From NCBI GenBank assembly GCA_964345635.1, contig CAYFRM010000047.1, positions 1-25,769 on the forward strand: a stretch of 25,769 nt of DNA. Reading direction: 5' to 3'. This document shows, piece by piece, positions 7,305 through 15,875 of the stretch. Under the pieces are notes generated by a model. It did no database searches. It was given only the letters and a program-made list of their open reading frames with translations, and was not told where the DNA came from. The DNA is from WVXT01 sp964345635 (GTDB taxonomy: Bacteria; UBA6262; WVXT01). Numbering within the stretch: the stretch's first letter is position 1; each line of letters begins with the position of its first letter. Made by a program: the position numbers and the translations under genes.

Positions 7305-8231
7305 CTACGCCACAATATCCAGACTTATGTCCAGGGCCCGCGCAGAATGGGTAATCTCTCCCACCGATATCCTATCTACTCCCAGTCGGGCAATCTTCTT
7401 GATACTTTCCAGGTTTATCTTGCCCGAGACCTCGATAGCCGGACTTTTTGCTCCCTTTTTCCCGCGCTTCATTCTAATCATCTTTACTGCTTTTTTCAAA
7501 ACAGGGAGTCTCATATTGTCGAGCATAACAATATCCACATCCGTACCTAATACTCTCTTCAGTTGGCTGAGACTATCGACCTCCACTTCTATTTTAATGC
7601 CCCGGGGAATATTCTTCTTTATCTGCCGCAAATCGCGCTTACCGGCAACTCTTCCCGGGCCTCTAGCGCCGGCTATGCGCCAATGGTTATCTTTAATCAA
7701 TACCATATCATAAAGTCCCATCCGGTGATTATATCCCCCGCCGCAAGTCACCGCGTACTTATCCAGGTACCGCAAGCCGGGAGTCGTTTTCCTCGTATCA
7801 TAGATTTTTGTTTTTCCCCGCGGGCCGGTCGGTTTAATAGCCTTTACATATCTTCGCGTCAGCGTGGCAATCCCGCAGAGGTGCTGCAGAAAGTTTAGCG
7901 CTGTCCTTTCCCCTGTGAGGACCACCCGGGCACTTCCCCGCACTTCTGCCAGAAGCTCTCCGTTCTTTACTTCTTTTCCGTCCTTCACCATCTTCTTGAA
8001 TCTGATTCCCTTCCTTTTCTTCTTACCCCGGACAACCATCGTCTCCACAGCTTTAAACACCTCTTCTGCCACCTCTATGCCGGCAACCACTCCCGGTTCT
8101 CTGGCTACTATCTTTGCTTTCGCTTTTCTCTCTTCCGGAACAAGCCAAGCCGTGGTTATATCTCCCGCTCCTATGTCTTCCCGGAGTCCATTCTTAACAA
8201 TCGGCCTTATCTTCGCTAAATCGAGGTTCAC
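7305..8231 (-). CDS. nadC: Nicotinate-nucleotide pyrophosphorylase (quinolinate phosphoribosyltransferase)
   Basis: This 308-residue enzyme converts quinolinate and PRPP to nicotinate mononucleotide in de novo NAD synthesis. Family motifs in order are LREDIGAGDIT (16-26), ERTALNFLQHLCGIAT (108-123), DTRKTTPGLR (145-154), GGGYNHR (164-170) and IKDNH (179-183). IEVEVDS, MLDNM and the phosphate-binding IEVSGKI-I-RLGVDRISVGEITHS segments follow. A lysine-rich stretch around residues 70-90 makes it slightly longer than usual. The GTG start has an excellent AGGAGGA upstream. A MerR-type regulator starts 36 bases upstream of it, on the same strand. Confidence 0.97.
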   Translation of the reverse strand: MNLDLAKIRPIVKNGLREDIGAGDITTAWLVPEERKAKAKIVAREPGVVAGIEVAEEVFKAVETMVVRGKKKRKGIRFKKMVKDGKEVKNGELLAEVRGSARVVLTGERTALNFLQHLCGIATLTRRYVKAIKPTGPRGKTKIYDTRKTTPGLRYLDKYAVTCGGGYNHRMGLYDMVLIKDNHWRIAGARGPGRVAGKRDLRQIKKNIPRGIKIEVEVDSLSQLKRVLGTDVDIVMLDNMRLPVLKKAVKMIRMKRGKKGAKSPAIEVSGKINLESIKKIARLGVDRISVGEITHSARALDISLDIVA

Positions 8232-8267
8232 ATCTTCCTCCTCGTTGCCATCAATCTATGCGCATTG

Positions 8268-8531
8268 TTAAGTCTTCTTTGCTCTGTGGTCTTCGATTAT
8301 TTTCTTGATTGTCTGCAAAGGCAGGCGTTTCCTTTCAATGTTCTTAATCATTCGAATCCTGCTCAAAGTATCTTCTTTATCGTAAAGTTTTTGACCTCCC
8401 GGCGTAGTGCCCGCCGGTTCCACTAAACCGATTTCCGTGTAATACCTCACGGTTGACGGCAATACACCCGCAAGTTTAGCTATCTCGCCAATTTTTAGTA
8501 AATCCTCTCGTGGCGATTTTTTCGGACTCAT
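8268..8531 (-). CDS. Small MerR-family helix-turn-helix protein
   Basis: At 87 residues this is essentially only the winged-helix DNA-binding domain. KIGEIAKLAGVLPSTVRYY (12-30) is the helix-turn-helix, followed by the wing EIGLVEPAGTTPGGQKLYDKED and a short helical tail. There is no C-terminal effector domain or metal-binding cysteine, so its signal, if any, is not visible. It sits directly upstream of nadC and probably shares its transcript. Regulation of NAD synthesis is possible but only inferred from position. Confidence 0.85.
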   Translation of the reverse strand: MSPKKSPREDLLKIGEIAKLAGVLPSTVRYYTEIGLVEPAGTTPGGQKLYDKEDTLSRIRMIKNIERKRLPLQTIKKIIEDHRAKKT

Positions 8532-8579
8532 CTGTTACCCATTTCCTTTCGTGTTAAGAATGATTTGTTTTTACTTATT

Positions 8580-8634
8580 GGTAGTGTAGCCCCTTGTGGG
8601 CGTAATCCTTACGGGGACAAGCCCCTACACTACC
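8580..8634. repeat. 55-bp palindromic repeat between uvrB and the MerR gene
   Basis: Perfect 10-base arms GGTAGTGTAG (8580-8589) and CTACACTACC (8625-8634) enclose further complementary CCCTTGT / ACAAG sequence. The GTAGGGGC-type ends resemble the units between coaX and birA. Confidence 0.8.
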
Positions 8635-8681
8635 AAAACCATTACGCACATAAAGCCCTGCACTACAAAATATCGGAGCGG

Positions 8682-10682
8682 CTACCTGCGAACAACTTTT
8701 TTTCTATGCGGTAACCCTTTTAACTCAAAAATCTTGTCCCTTAATATCGCCGCCAGCTCAAAATCAAGGTTGTCTGCGGCTACGCGCATCTGATGCTCTA
8801 ACTCTTTCAATACCCGGGGCGCCTGCTCTGCGGTTAGATAATCGTAGCCCCTCTCGCGTAAGATTCCGTAAGCTCTCTGTTTCGTTTCGTCGATAAATTC
8901 TTCCTCTTCCCTGATTGCTTTCTGAATTGTCCTGGGAGTAATGCGCAATCTCTTATTATAATCCAACTGCTTCTTGCGCCTGCGATCCATCTCTCTAATG
9001 GCGCGGCGCATCGACTGAGTCACACCATCTGCATACATAATTACCTGGCCATTCACGTTGCGAGCTGCCCTGCCGCAAACCTGTACCAAAGATGTTTCAG
9101 ACCTTAAGAATCCTTCTTTATCCGCATCCAGTACAGCAACCAGGGACACCTCGGGCAAATCGAGCCCTTCCCTTAACAGGTTTATCCCCACCAGGCAATC
9201 GAATTCGCCTTTCCGGAGGTCTTTCAAAATCTCCACCCTGTTTAAGGTCTCAATCTCGGAATGGAGATAGCGCACGCGCAAGCCCTTCTCCACAAGGAAA
9301 GAACATAAATCTTCTGCCGTTCGCTTGGTCAAGGTGGTTACCAGAACCCTTTCTTTTCTTTCCATTCTTTTCTCAATCTCTTTAATCAAGTTATCAATCT
9401 GACCTTCGGTAGGCCTTATCTCCACCGCCGGGTCGACCAATCCTGTGGGTCTTATAACCTGTTCCACCACAACACCTTTTGCTTTCTTCAGTTCATAAGG
9501 AGCCGGCGTGGCTGAAACGTAGATGACTTGATTGACCAACCTTTCAAATTCAGCAAACTTTAACGGCCGATTATCCAGGGCGCTGGGCAAGCGAAAACCG
9601 TATTCCACAAGGGTCTCTTTTCGGGAACGGTCTCCGTTATACATACCATTCAGTTGCGGAATAGTAACGTGCGATTCATCGATAATCGTCAGGAAGTCCC
9701 GGGGAAAATAGTTAATCAGACAGGATGGGGGCTCTCCCGGCTTTCTCCCCGAAAGATGCCGGGAATAGTTTTCAATTCCCGTACAATAGCCTACTTCCCG
9801 CATAATCTCAATATCGTAATTCGTTCTGGTTTCCAATCTCTGGGCTTCCAGTAGTTTATTTTGAGACTTCAACTCCTTCAATCTCTCTGCCAGTTCTTTT
9901 TTTATCGCTTTTATGGCTTCTTCCAGTCTCGGCCTGGTGGTTACGAAATGTTTCGCCGGATATACGTATACTTTCTCTTTGTCTGTTAGAACTTTACCGG
10001 TTAAAGGGTCTATTTCCGCTATCCTTTCAATATCATCGCCAAAAAACTCTACCCTGAGAGCAGTTTCCAGATAGGCAGGATATATTTCCACAACATCTCC
10101 CTTGACCCTGAAATTTCCCCGAGCGAAATCGATGTCGTTTCTCTGATACTGGATATTTACCAGGTCCCGCAGCAAATCCTGACGGGGATAGGAGTTACCC
10201 TTAAGCAGAACCGCCAGAGACTCCTTCCATTCCTCAGGGGAACCGATGCCGTAGATGCAGGATACCGAAGCCACAATGATAACATCTCTCCTTTCCAAAA
10301 GAGAACTGGTAGCTTTTAGCCTTAACCGGTCAATCTGGTCGTTTATGGAAGCATCCTTCTCAATATATGTATCGGTCTGGGGAACATAGGCCTCGGGTTG
10401 GTAGTAGTCGTAATAACTCACAAAGTACTCCACGCTATTTTCCGGAAAGAATTGCTTGAATTCGGAATAGAGCTGCGCCGCCAGGGTCTTATTATGGGAG
10501 ATTACCAGTGTAGGTCTATTAACACTGGCTATCAAACTGGCAACAGAGAACGTCTTTCCTGAACCGGTCACACCGAGTAAGACCTGATTTCTTTCTCCGC
10601 GCAGAATACCTTCACGAAGCTCCTCAATTGCCTCAGGCTGGTCTCCGCGGGGAACAAAATCCGAAACCAATTTGAATTTCAA
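8682..10682 (-). CDS. uvrB: Excinuclease ABC subunit B
   Basis: UvrB is the damage-verifying helicase of nucleotide excision repair. It takes over DNA from UvrA and recruits UvrC. From the TTG start the protein has 666 residues and opens MKFKLVSDFVPRGDQPEAI, the family N-terminus. Walker A GVTGSGKT is at about 37-44, the beta-hairpin region YYDYYQPEAYVP follows, then the DESH box, helicase motifs (VSATPAP, GINLLREGLD) and a C-terminal UVR domain. An ATG at 10712 would add ten residues. I prefer TTG because GGAGGAG lies 7 bases upstream and the TTG overlaps the surE stop as ACTTGA, implying translational coupling. Confidence 0.97.
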   Translation of the reverse strand: MKFKLVSDFVPRGDQPEAIEELREGILRGERNQVLLGVTGSGKTFSVASLIASVNRPTLVISHNKTLAAQLYSEFKQFFPENSVEYFVSYYDYYQPEAYVPQTDTYIEKDASINDQIDRLRLKATSSLLERRDVIIVASVSCIYGIGSPEEWKESLAVLLKGNSYPRQDLLRDLVNIQYQRNDIDFARGNFRVKGDVVEIYPAYLETALRVEFFGDDIERIAEIDPLTGKVLTDKEKVYVYPAKHFVTTRPRLEEAIKAIKKELAERLKELKSQNKLLEAQRLETRTNYDIEIMREVGYCTGIENYSRHLSGRKPGEPPSCLINYFPRDFLTIIDESHVTIPQLNGMYNGDRSRKETLVEYGFRLPSALDNRPLKFAEFERLVNQVIYVSATPAPYELKKAKGVVVEQVIRPTGLVDPAVEIRPTEGQIDNLIKEIEKRMERKERVLVTTLTKRTAEDLCSFLVEKGLRVRYLHSEIETLNRVEILKDLRKGEFDCLVGINLLREGLDLPEVSLVAVLDADKEGFLRSETSLVQVCGRAARNVNGQVIMYADGVTQSMRRAIREMDRRRKKQLDYNKRLRITPRTIQKAIREEEEFIDETKQRAYGILRERGYDYLTAEQAPRVLKELEHQMRVAADNLDFELAAILRDKIFELKGLPHRKKVVRR

Positions 10683-11452
10683 GTCGATTCTCCTCCGGGA
10701 GCATTTTTCCAATCAAGATTCCATTTCTGCAAAGTTTCTACCATTCCGTAATCGGTGCGGTCAAGAGACAGAGGCGTAATCGATATCCTCTTACGCTCAA
10801 TGGCGGCAATGTCCGTGCCCTGTTCAGAGATTCCGGAAATATTCTCCCCGGCAATCCAATAGTACTTTTCTCCGCGAGGATCCGTACGTTCCTGAATCTC
10901 TTTTCCATATATTCTCTTTCCCTGTCTTGTTATTTCCACTCCCTTAATCTCTTCCTGAGGTAAGTCGGGAACATTCACGTTAAGATAGACATTTTTGGGC
11001 AAACCTTGCCGGATAATCCTCTCAGCCAGGAAACGTGCAAAATTTGCCGCCACTTCAAAGAGGTATCCGCCTGTGACAACTAAGGAGATGGCAAAGGAGG
11101 GAATCTCCAACATAGTCCCTTCCAGGGCTGCTCCTACTGTTCCGGAGTAATTTACATCGTCACCGAGGTTGGGACCGTTGTTTATTCCGGCGACTACCAA
11201 CTCCACGTCCTCCTTCATCAAACCCAGTATACCCAGTCTCACGCAATCTGAGGGAGTCCCGTTCACCAGGAATTTTTTCTCTTCCAGTTTTTGCATCCGC
11301 AGAGGTTTATCCAGGGTCATAGAGTGGCTGGTAGTCGACCTCTGCCGGTCGGGAAGGACAACATAAACTTCTCCAAGTGTTGATAATGCCCGAACGAGGG
11401 ACTCAAACCCTTTGCTATGTATTCCATCATCATTAGTCACCAGAATCCGCAT
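10679..11452 (-). CDS. surE: 5'/3'-nucleotidase SurE
   Basis: This 257-residue metal-dependent phosphatase acts on nucleoside monophosphates and short polyphosphates and is linked to stress survival. The N-terminal metal site is TNDDGIHSKG (6-15, D8 and D9). Next come the serine-rich loop DRQRSTTSHSMT (35-46), VNGTPSDCV and GINNGPNLGDDVNYSGTVGAA, all diagnostic. Length is normal. Its stop overlaps the TTG start of uvrB, so the two form an operon. Upstream it is divergent from the ThiF-like gene, with 152 bases between. Confidence 0.97.
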   Translation of the reverse strand: MRILVTNDDGIHSKGFESLVRALSTLGEVYVVLPDRQRSTTSHSMTLDKPLRMQKLEEKKFLVNGTPSDCVRLGILGLMKEDVELVVAGINNGPNLGDDVNYSGTVGAALEGTMLEIPSFAISLVVTGGYLFEVAANFARFLAERIIRQGLPKNVYLNVNVPDLPQEEIKGVEITRQGKRIYGKEIQERTDPRGEKYYWIAGENISGISEQGTDIAAIERKRISITPLSLDRTDYGMVETLQKWNLDWKNAPGGEST

Positions 11453-11527
11453 CTCTATTCCCGCCTCTTCCTATAGCTAGAAATCCATAATAACAAAACT
11501 CTGAGATAAAATCAACATAAATTTAGG

Positions 11528-11557
11528 TTGACAGTGGTAGCTAATTTATGATATTTT
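11528..11557 (+). promoter_or_regulatory. Promoter of the ThiF-like gene
   Basis: TTGACA (11528-11533) is separated by 18 bases from TATTTT (11552-11557), upstream of an AGGTGG ribosome site and the ATG at 11605. It lies in the divergent surE/ThiF intergenic space. Confidence 0.55.
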
Positions 11558-11604
11558 TTCTTTGATTTGAGCAAAATCTACATAAGATTGCAGGTGGCGA
11601 AACT

Positions 11605-12465
11605 ATGGCAAGTCTACTTTCTGAGGAAATAAGAAGATCGGCCAAAAAGGCAATCGCTCCCGATGGGAAGGAGTATCAAAGCCTATCCATCCAGGCGGTA
11701 AAAGAGATCTCCGGTAAGCAGAAAGCCCCGGGGAAAGGAGTAGAAATCGCTGCCCTGGAGCAGGGAATAGTTCCCGAACGGTACCAGAGAAATGTGGGAA
11801 CAGTGGGAGTAGAGGGACAAATCAAGCTACTCCGCTCAAAAGTGGTCATAGCGGGTGCCGGAGGTCTGGGAGGAACGGTTACGGAGCTCCTGGCCAGAAT
11901 AGGCGTAGGACATATCGTAGTAGCTGATGGAGAGTCATTTGAAGACAGCAATATCAATCGGCATCTGCTCTGTCAGGAGAAGAATCTGGGTCAGAATAAG
12001 GCCCAGGCAGCGGTGGATAGAGTGGGGCAGATTAACTCAGGAGTTGAAGTGAAGTCTTTTTCTCGCCATGTTACTGAAGATAATGCTCCTCAATTGATAA
12101 AAGGGGCCAATGTCGTTGTCGACGCCCTGGGTGAAATAAACGCCCGTTTTGTTCTGGAAAGAGCAGCCAAGACGGAAGGTATACCCTTAGTTCATGGCGC
12201 CATAGCCGGATTCTACGGACAGGTGACCACCATATTGCCGGAAGACGAAGGATTGATAAGGATTTACGGTGCGCGCGAAAAGGCCCCGCAGGTGGGAAGC
12301 GAGACTGAATTAGGGACTCCTCCCTCTACAGCCAGCATCGTGGCTTCGTTTCAAGCCCAGGAAGTCGTAAAGGTCCTGCTGGGTAGTAATCGACTGTTAC
12401 GCAATAGATTATTAACTATAGACGCTGAATCAGGAAGTGTGGAGATAATTAACCTTTTCCCTTAA
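11605..12465 (+). CDS. ThiF/MoeB/HesA-family E1-like adenylyltransferase lacking zinc-site cysteines
   Basis: This is a 286-residue member of the family that adenylates the C-terminal glycine of ubiquitin-like sulfur carriers (MoaD, ThiS) or related substrates. ERYQRN is at 58-63 (arginine finger region), GAGGLGG at 84-90, DGESFEDSNINRHLL at 108-122 (the D-x-N-x-N-R ATP site), NKAQAA at 131-136 and DALGEINAR at 173-181. The adenylation site looks complete. The C-terminal part, where MoeB and ThiF carry two CxxC zinc pairs and a catalytic cysteine, has none; the only cysteine is C123. A ~55-residue N-terminal extension precedes the domain. No sulfur-carrier gene is in the window, so the substrate is unknown. 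Confidence 0.85.
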   Translation: MASLLSEEIRRSAKKAIAPDGKEYQSLSIQAVKEISGKQKAPGKGVEIAALEQGIVPERYQRNVGTVGVEGQIKLLRSKVVIAGAGGLGGTVTELLARIGVGHIVVADGESFEDSNINRHLLCQEKNLGQNKAQAAVDRVGQINSGVEVKSFSRHVTEDNAPQLIKGANVVVDALGEINARFVLERAAKTEGIPLVHGAIAGFYGQVTTILPEDEGLIRIYGAREKAPQVGSETELGTPPSTASIVASFQAQEVVKVLLGSNRLLRNRLLTIDAESGSVEIINLFP

Positions 12466-12550
12466 GCCCTCCTCGAGCATATTCTCAAGCAACCAGGCAT
12501 AGCAGAAAAAAATAATTAAGTATTGTGTCCCCATAATTCGAGAATTCTTC

Positions 12551-12579
12551 TTGACAAAAGAGTTCCGATTTGGTAAATA
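12551..12579 (+). promoter_or_regulatory. Promoter of the DUF4912 gene, probably giving a leaderless transcript
   Basis: TTGACA (12551-12556), a 17-base spacer and TAAATA (12574-12579) lie so close to the ATG at 12589 that the expected start point falls within a few bases of it. No Shine-Dalgarno sequence is present. Confidence 0.65.
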
Positions 12580-12588
12580 TAGAATGCT

Positions 12589-13344
12589 ATGAAGAAGAGT
12601 AAGAAGGCTACGAAACATAGAAAATTGACGCCCTGGCAGAAGCTGGTCAGTAAGTACGGAGTAAAGGGGGCAAAAGAAAGGTATAAGAAGATTGCCTTTA
12701 AGGAAGAAAACCGGCCAGAAACTGCCAAGACTTCTCTCCCGCCGCTTCCTTCATCCGAAAAAGAAGAAAAGGTAAGCTTATTCGTTGATAGAGGTGCGCC
12801 TCTTCAGGAAGGTTACGGAGAGACTAAAATAGCCCTTTTGCCCCGTGACCCCAGATGGATTTATGCCTATTGGGAGATTGCGGAAGCAAAAAAAGAAGAA
12901 GTCAGGAAGAAGCGAGGGGAGGAGATATTTTCCACGGGCAACTTAACCCTGAGATTCTATGATGTGACTGATATGGTCTTCAATGGCAAAAATGCTCATA
13001 AGCAATTTGATGTGAAAGTATATTCCGAAATCGGTAATTGGTATTTTCAGGCACCAGAAAGCGGCCGCACCTATTTGAGCGACATGGGACTTCTAACGGA
13101 GAAAGGTGAGTTCATCGTCCTTGCCCGTTCCAATCCTGTTTCCCTGCCCAAGGGGATGGTATCCGAAATCGCCGACGAGAAATGGATGATTGTAAAAGAG
13201 GAGTTCGAGAAACTGGTGAAAAAGATGCATCTCGATAAGTCTGGCTTGAGTACTGTAGAGGCAATGAAGATCCTTTCCCGGCGTCTGGAAGAAATCTTAC
13301 CTCTCGGCGCAGGCTCTCCCGCTACCCTCCCTAAATCCAAATAG
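12589..13344 (+). CDS. DUF4912 domain protein
   Basis: This 251-residue protein starts with a very basic stretch (KKSKKATKHRK). It carries the DUF4912 signature LLPRDPRWIYAYWEI near residues 84-98, then RFYDVTD and a beta-rich region with IGNWYFQAPESGRTYLSDMG. The family is usually found next to GH57 (DUF1957) enzymes, as here, where the next gene starts 10 bases downstream. A supporting or carbohydrate-related role is therefore reasonable, but no biochemical function is established that I know of. The C-terminal third is helical and charged. No signal peptide is seen. Confidence 0.88.
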   Translation: MKKSKKATKHRKLTPWQKLVSKYGVKGAKERYKKIAFKEENRPETAKTSLPPLPSSEKEEKVSLFVDRGAPLQEGYGETKIALLPRDPRWIYAYWEIAEAKKEEVRKKRGEEIFSTGNLTLRFYDVTDMVFNGKNAHKQFDVKVYSEIGNWYFQAPESGRTYLSDMGLLTEKGEFIVLARSNPVSLPKGMVSEIADEKWMIVKEEFEKLVKKMHLDKSGLSTVEAMKILSRRLEEILPLGAGSPATLPKSK

Positions 13345-13354
13345 CAATTAGACT

Positions 13355-14956
13355 ATGCCCCAGGAAAAATCTATGGAAAAAGGTTACCTATGTCTTGTCC
13401 TTCACGCTCATCTTCCTTTTGTTCGCCATCCCGAACACGAGGATTTCCTTGAAGAGGACTGGCTCTACGAAGCTTTAACCGAAACGTACATTCCTCTAAT
13501 CAGTGTCTTCGATGGACTAACCGCCGATGGAGTAGATTTCAGGTTGACGATTTCTATAAGCCCGACGCTGGCGGCGATGTTTTCCGACCCCTTACTTCAG
13601 AGTCGATATTTGCGCCATTTGTCCAGGTTGATTGAGTTAGCGGAGAAGGAACAGATTCGCGTGAAGAGACAGCCCCAATTCCGGGAAGCTGCCCGAATGT
13701 ACGAGAAGAAATTAAAAGAAGCCCGCTTTACTTTCGAGGAGAAATATGATGGAAATATCCTCAACGCTTTCCGTAAATTCCAGGACCTGGGAAAGATTGA
13801 AGTCATAACCTGCTGTGCCACTCACGGATTTCTCCCTCTTATGGTATACCGCCGGGCTGTGCGCGCCCAGGTAAGGATAGCGGTGCGAGACTATCTATTC
13901 AAATTTGGCCACCGGCCGAAAGGAATCTGGCTCTCCGAGTGCGCCTACAATCCGGGAGACGACGAAATTCTAAAAGAAGAGAATGTGCGATTCTTCTTCC
14001 TCGACACCCACGGAATTATCTACGGCACTCCCCGGCCGCGCTACGCTGTCTTTGCACCCGTCTATTGCCCTTCGGGGGTGGTAGCATTCGGCCGCGACGT
14101 CGAGTCTTCGCTGCAGGTGTGGAGTGCTGAGACAGGTTATCCCGGAGATTCTCGCTATAGAGAATTCTACAGAGATGTGGGTTACGACCTGGATTACAAC
14201 TACATCCGTCCCTATCTCCACTCTGACGGCATAAGGAGAAACGTAGGAATCAAGTATTACAAAATTACAGGTAAAGTCAACCTAGATAAGAAAGAACCTT
14301 ACCGTCCCCGGGAAGCCCTGGAGGCTGCGGCTGAGCACGCGGGAAACTTTATGTTTAACAGAGAGAAACAGGTAGAGTATTTATGCGATTTTATGGGCCG
14401 CAGGCCGATCATCGTGGCTCCTTACGATGCTGAACTATTTGGCCACTGGTGGTACGAAGGTCCCGATTTCCTCAATTTCCTTTTCCGAAAAATTCACTAT
14501 GACCAGAAGATACTTCGCCCCATCACGCCCTCCGAATACCTGAATGAAAATCCAAAAAATCAGGTAATAACACCCTCTATGTCCAGCTGGGGGGATAAGG
14601 GATATAATGAGGTCTGGCTGAACGGAAATAATGACTGGATTTACCGCCACCTGCACAAGGCTACCGAGAGGATGGTAGAAATGGCTGATGAGAATCCGCA
14701 GGCGGGAGGAGTGAAACAGCGAGCGCTGAATCAGGCTGCCAGAGAACTGCTCCTGGCTCAGGCTTCAGATTGGGCTTTCATTATGACCACCGGCAGAATG
14801 GTGGAATACGCTGAAAAGAGAACACGCAACCATATCCACCAGTTTAACAGGTTATACGAAGAGATAAAAAATAACAGAATCGACGAAGAATACCTTAGCG
14901 ACCTGGAATACAGAGATAACGTCTTTCCTGAAATGGACTACCGCGCCTACCTCTAA
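13355..14956 (+). CDS. GH57 family glycoside hydrolase (DUF1957), likely 1,4-alpha-glucan branching enzyme
   Basis: This 533-residue enzyme has all the GH57 conserved regions. They are HAHLPFVRHPE (17-27), CCATHGF (153-159), GIWLSECAY (190-198) with nucleophile E195, APYDAELFGHWW (355-366) with acid/base D358, and NDWIYRHLHKA near residue 430. The C-terminal helical DUF1957 region follows and carries a tryptophan-rich, MTTGRM-containing segment. Family members branch or otherwise remodel alpha-glucans such as glycogen in the cytoplasm. An in-frame ATG at 13373 (MEKGYLCLVLHAHLP) has CAGGAA upstream while the first ATG has no ribosome site, so the true protein may be six residues shorter. Confidence 0.93.
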   Translation: MPQEKSMEKGYLCLVLHAHLPFVRHPEHEDFLEEDWLYEALTETYIPLISVFDGLTADGVDFRLTISISPTLAAMFSDPLLQSRYLRHLSRLIELAEKEQIRVKRQPQFREAARMYEKKLKEARFTFEEKYDGNILNAFRKFQDLGKIEVITCCATHGFLPLMVYRRAVRAQVRIAVRDYLFKFGHRPKGIWLSECAYNPGDDEILKEENVRFFFLDTHGIIYGTPRPRYAVFAPVYCPSGVVAFGRDVESSLQVWSAETGYPGDSRYREFYRDVGYDLDYNYIRPYLHSDGIRRNVGIKYYKITGKVNLDKKEPYRPREALEAAAEHAGNFMFNREKQVEYLCDFMGRRPIIVAPYDAELFGHWWYEGPDFLNFLFRKIHYDQKILRPITPSEYLNENPKNQVITPSMSSWGDKGYNEVWLNGNNDWIYRHLHKATERMVEMADENPQAGGVKQRALNQAARELLLAQASDWAFIMTTGRMVEYAEKRTRNHIHQFNRLYEEIKNNRIDEEYLSDLEYRDNVFPEMDYRAYL

Positions 14957-14957
14957 A

Positions 14958-15069
14958 AAAAAGGGGACAGGCTACTTTTTTGTACCCCTAACTCCCCGAT
15001 TATCCAGCAGAAAATTACGATTCCGATCTGCCATATCTGTTATGTAAAAAAGTAGCCTGTCCCCTTTTT
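14958..15069. mobile_element. MITE-like element with 24-bp perfect terminal inverted repeats
   Basis: The arms 14958-14981 and 15046-15069 are perfect inverse complements built around GGGGACAGGCTACTTTTTT. They enclose 64 bases without an open frame. The end sequence resembles short elements often mobilised by Y1/REP-associated transposases; no transposase is present. It sits between convergent genes, and the arms end in T-runs on both strands, so it may also act as a bidirectional terminator. Confidence 0.8.
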
Positions 15070-15073
15070 ATTT

Positions 15074-15100
15074 GGCAGAGCTATCGCTATGCAACTACAG
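15074..15100. repeat. GCAGAGC hairpin repeat at the 3' end of yjbQ
   Basis: Arms GCAGAGC (15075-15081) and GCTATGC (15086-15092, one mismatch) surround a TATC loop. The following ACTACA contains, on the minus strand, the TAG stop of yjbQ, exactly as the related copy does for birA. Confidence 0.7.
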
Positions 15101-15496
15101 TGTTTTTGTAATTGTTACCCAGATTTCTCTTCGCCTGGGTCCGTCAAATTCGGCAAAGAAGACTCCCTGCCACGTTCCCAGGACCAGATCTCCCTTCTCT
15201 ACGGGAATCGTCTCCGAAGAGCCTACCAGGCTGGCTTTGATGTGGGCAGCAGCATTACCCTCCAGGTGACTATAATCACCCTGCCAGGGAACCAGCTTAT
15301 TCAGCTCCCCCAGAATATCCTGCCTGACGCTGGGATCAGCATTCTCATTGATGGTAATCCCGGCAGTCGTATGGGGAACGAAAACATAACAGACGCCTTT
15401 CTCAATCTTGCTCTTATGCACTACTTCCCTTACCAGACCCGTTATGTCCATTAATTCCGATCGCGAGTGCGTTCTGATGCTCAATCTATTCAACAT
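15095..15496 (-). CDS. YjbQ / UPF0047 family protein (secondary thiamine-phosphate synthase-like)
   Basis: This is a 133-residue protein of the YjbQ family. Family motifs are FVPHTTAGITINENADP, YSHLEGNAAAHIKASLVGSS and GTWQGVFFAEFDGPR, which hold the conserved histidines and acids of the presumed active site. Some members show weak thiamine-phosphate synthase activity; the physiological role is unclear. The longest frame starts at 15547, but the family N-terminus MLNRLSIRTHSRSELMDIT begins at the ATG at 15496. That ATG overlaps the queD stop by 11 bases, so I use it. It is the last gene of the operon from the response regulator to here, and its stop codon lies in a dispersed hairpin repeat. 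Confidence 0.93.
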   Translation of the reverse strand: MLNRLSIRTHSRSELMDITGLVREVVHKSKIEKGVCYVFVPHTTAGITINENADPSVRQDILGELNKLVPWQGDYSHLEGNAAAHIKASLVGSSETIPVEKGDLVLGTWQGVFFAEFDGPRRREIWVTITKTL

Positions 15497-15872
15497 CTTT
15501 TTTGTCCTGAAGATAGGTTGCAGAACTGGTGTCGCTCTCCCACACACTCACCTTGCTCACCCGGTACTGAGAACCTTGCAAGTGAAATTTCAAATCATTG
15601 TAAATATATCTGGCAATGTTTTCAGAAGTGGGATTAGTCACTTTGAAATGGGAAATTTCATTTAAATATTTATGGTCCAGTTTTTTTATGCTCTTTTCCA
15701 GGTAGTCTTTCACGTCCCTGAAATCTATCAGCATACCGTACTTATCCAGCTTCCTTCCCCGAATCCCCACTTTCACTTTCCAATTGTGACCATGCAATTT
15801 CTCACATTTTCTCTTATAGCCCCGTAAATTATGCGCTGCCGAAAAACTTCCCTCTACCATAACTTCGTACAT
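15486..15872 (-). CDS. queD: 6-pyruvoyl-tetrahydropterin synthase family, QueD-like 6-carboxytetrahydropterin synthase
   Basis: This 128-residue zinc enzyme is of the PTPS/QueD family, which converts dihydroneopterin triphosphate to 6-carboxy-tetrahydropterin in queuosine precursor synthesis. Zinc ligands are H14 (FSAAHNLRGY), H27 and H29 (KLHGHNW). The catalytic cysteine is C23, with D66-H67 (KKLDHKYLN) and the pterin-anchoring glutamate in VWES. The spacing C-x3-H-G-H is the QueD pattern. No other queuosine genes are in view. It starts 3 bases after the murI stop and overlaps yjbQ by 11 bases. Confidence 0.92.
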   Translation of the reverse strand: MYEVMVEGSFSAAHNLRGYKRKCEKLHGHNWKVKVGIRGRKLDKYGMLIDFRDVKDYLEKSIKKLDHKYLNEISHFKVTNPTSENIARYIYNDLKFHLQGSQYRVSKVSVWESDTSSATYLQDKKDVE

Positions 15873-15875
15873 CGT

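Noticed and set aside
10683..10712. Upstream ATG for UvrB
   Set aside because: It adds ten non-family residues and a longer overlap with surE; the TTG at 10680-10682 has GGAGGAG and the canonical N-terminus.
15497..15547. Longer N-terminus for YjbQ
   Set aside because: The extension is queD sequence in another frame and lies before the family start MLNRLSIR.
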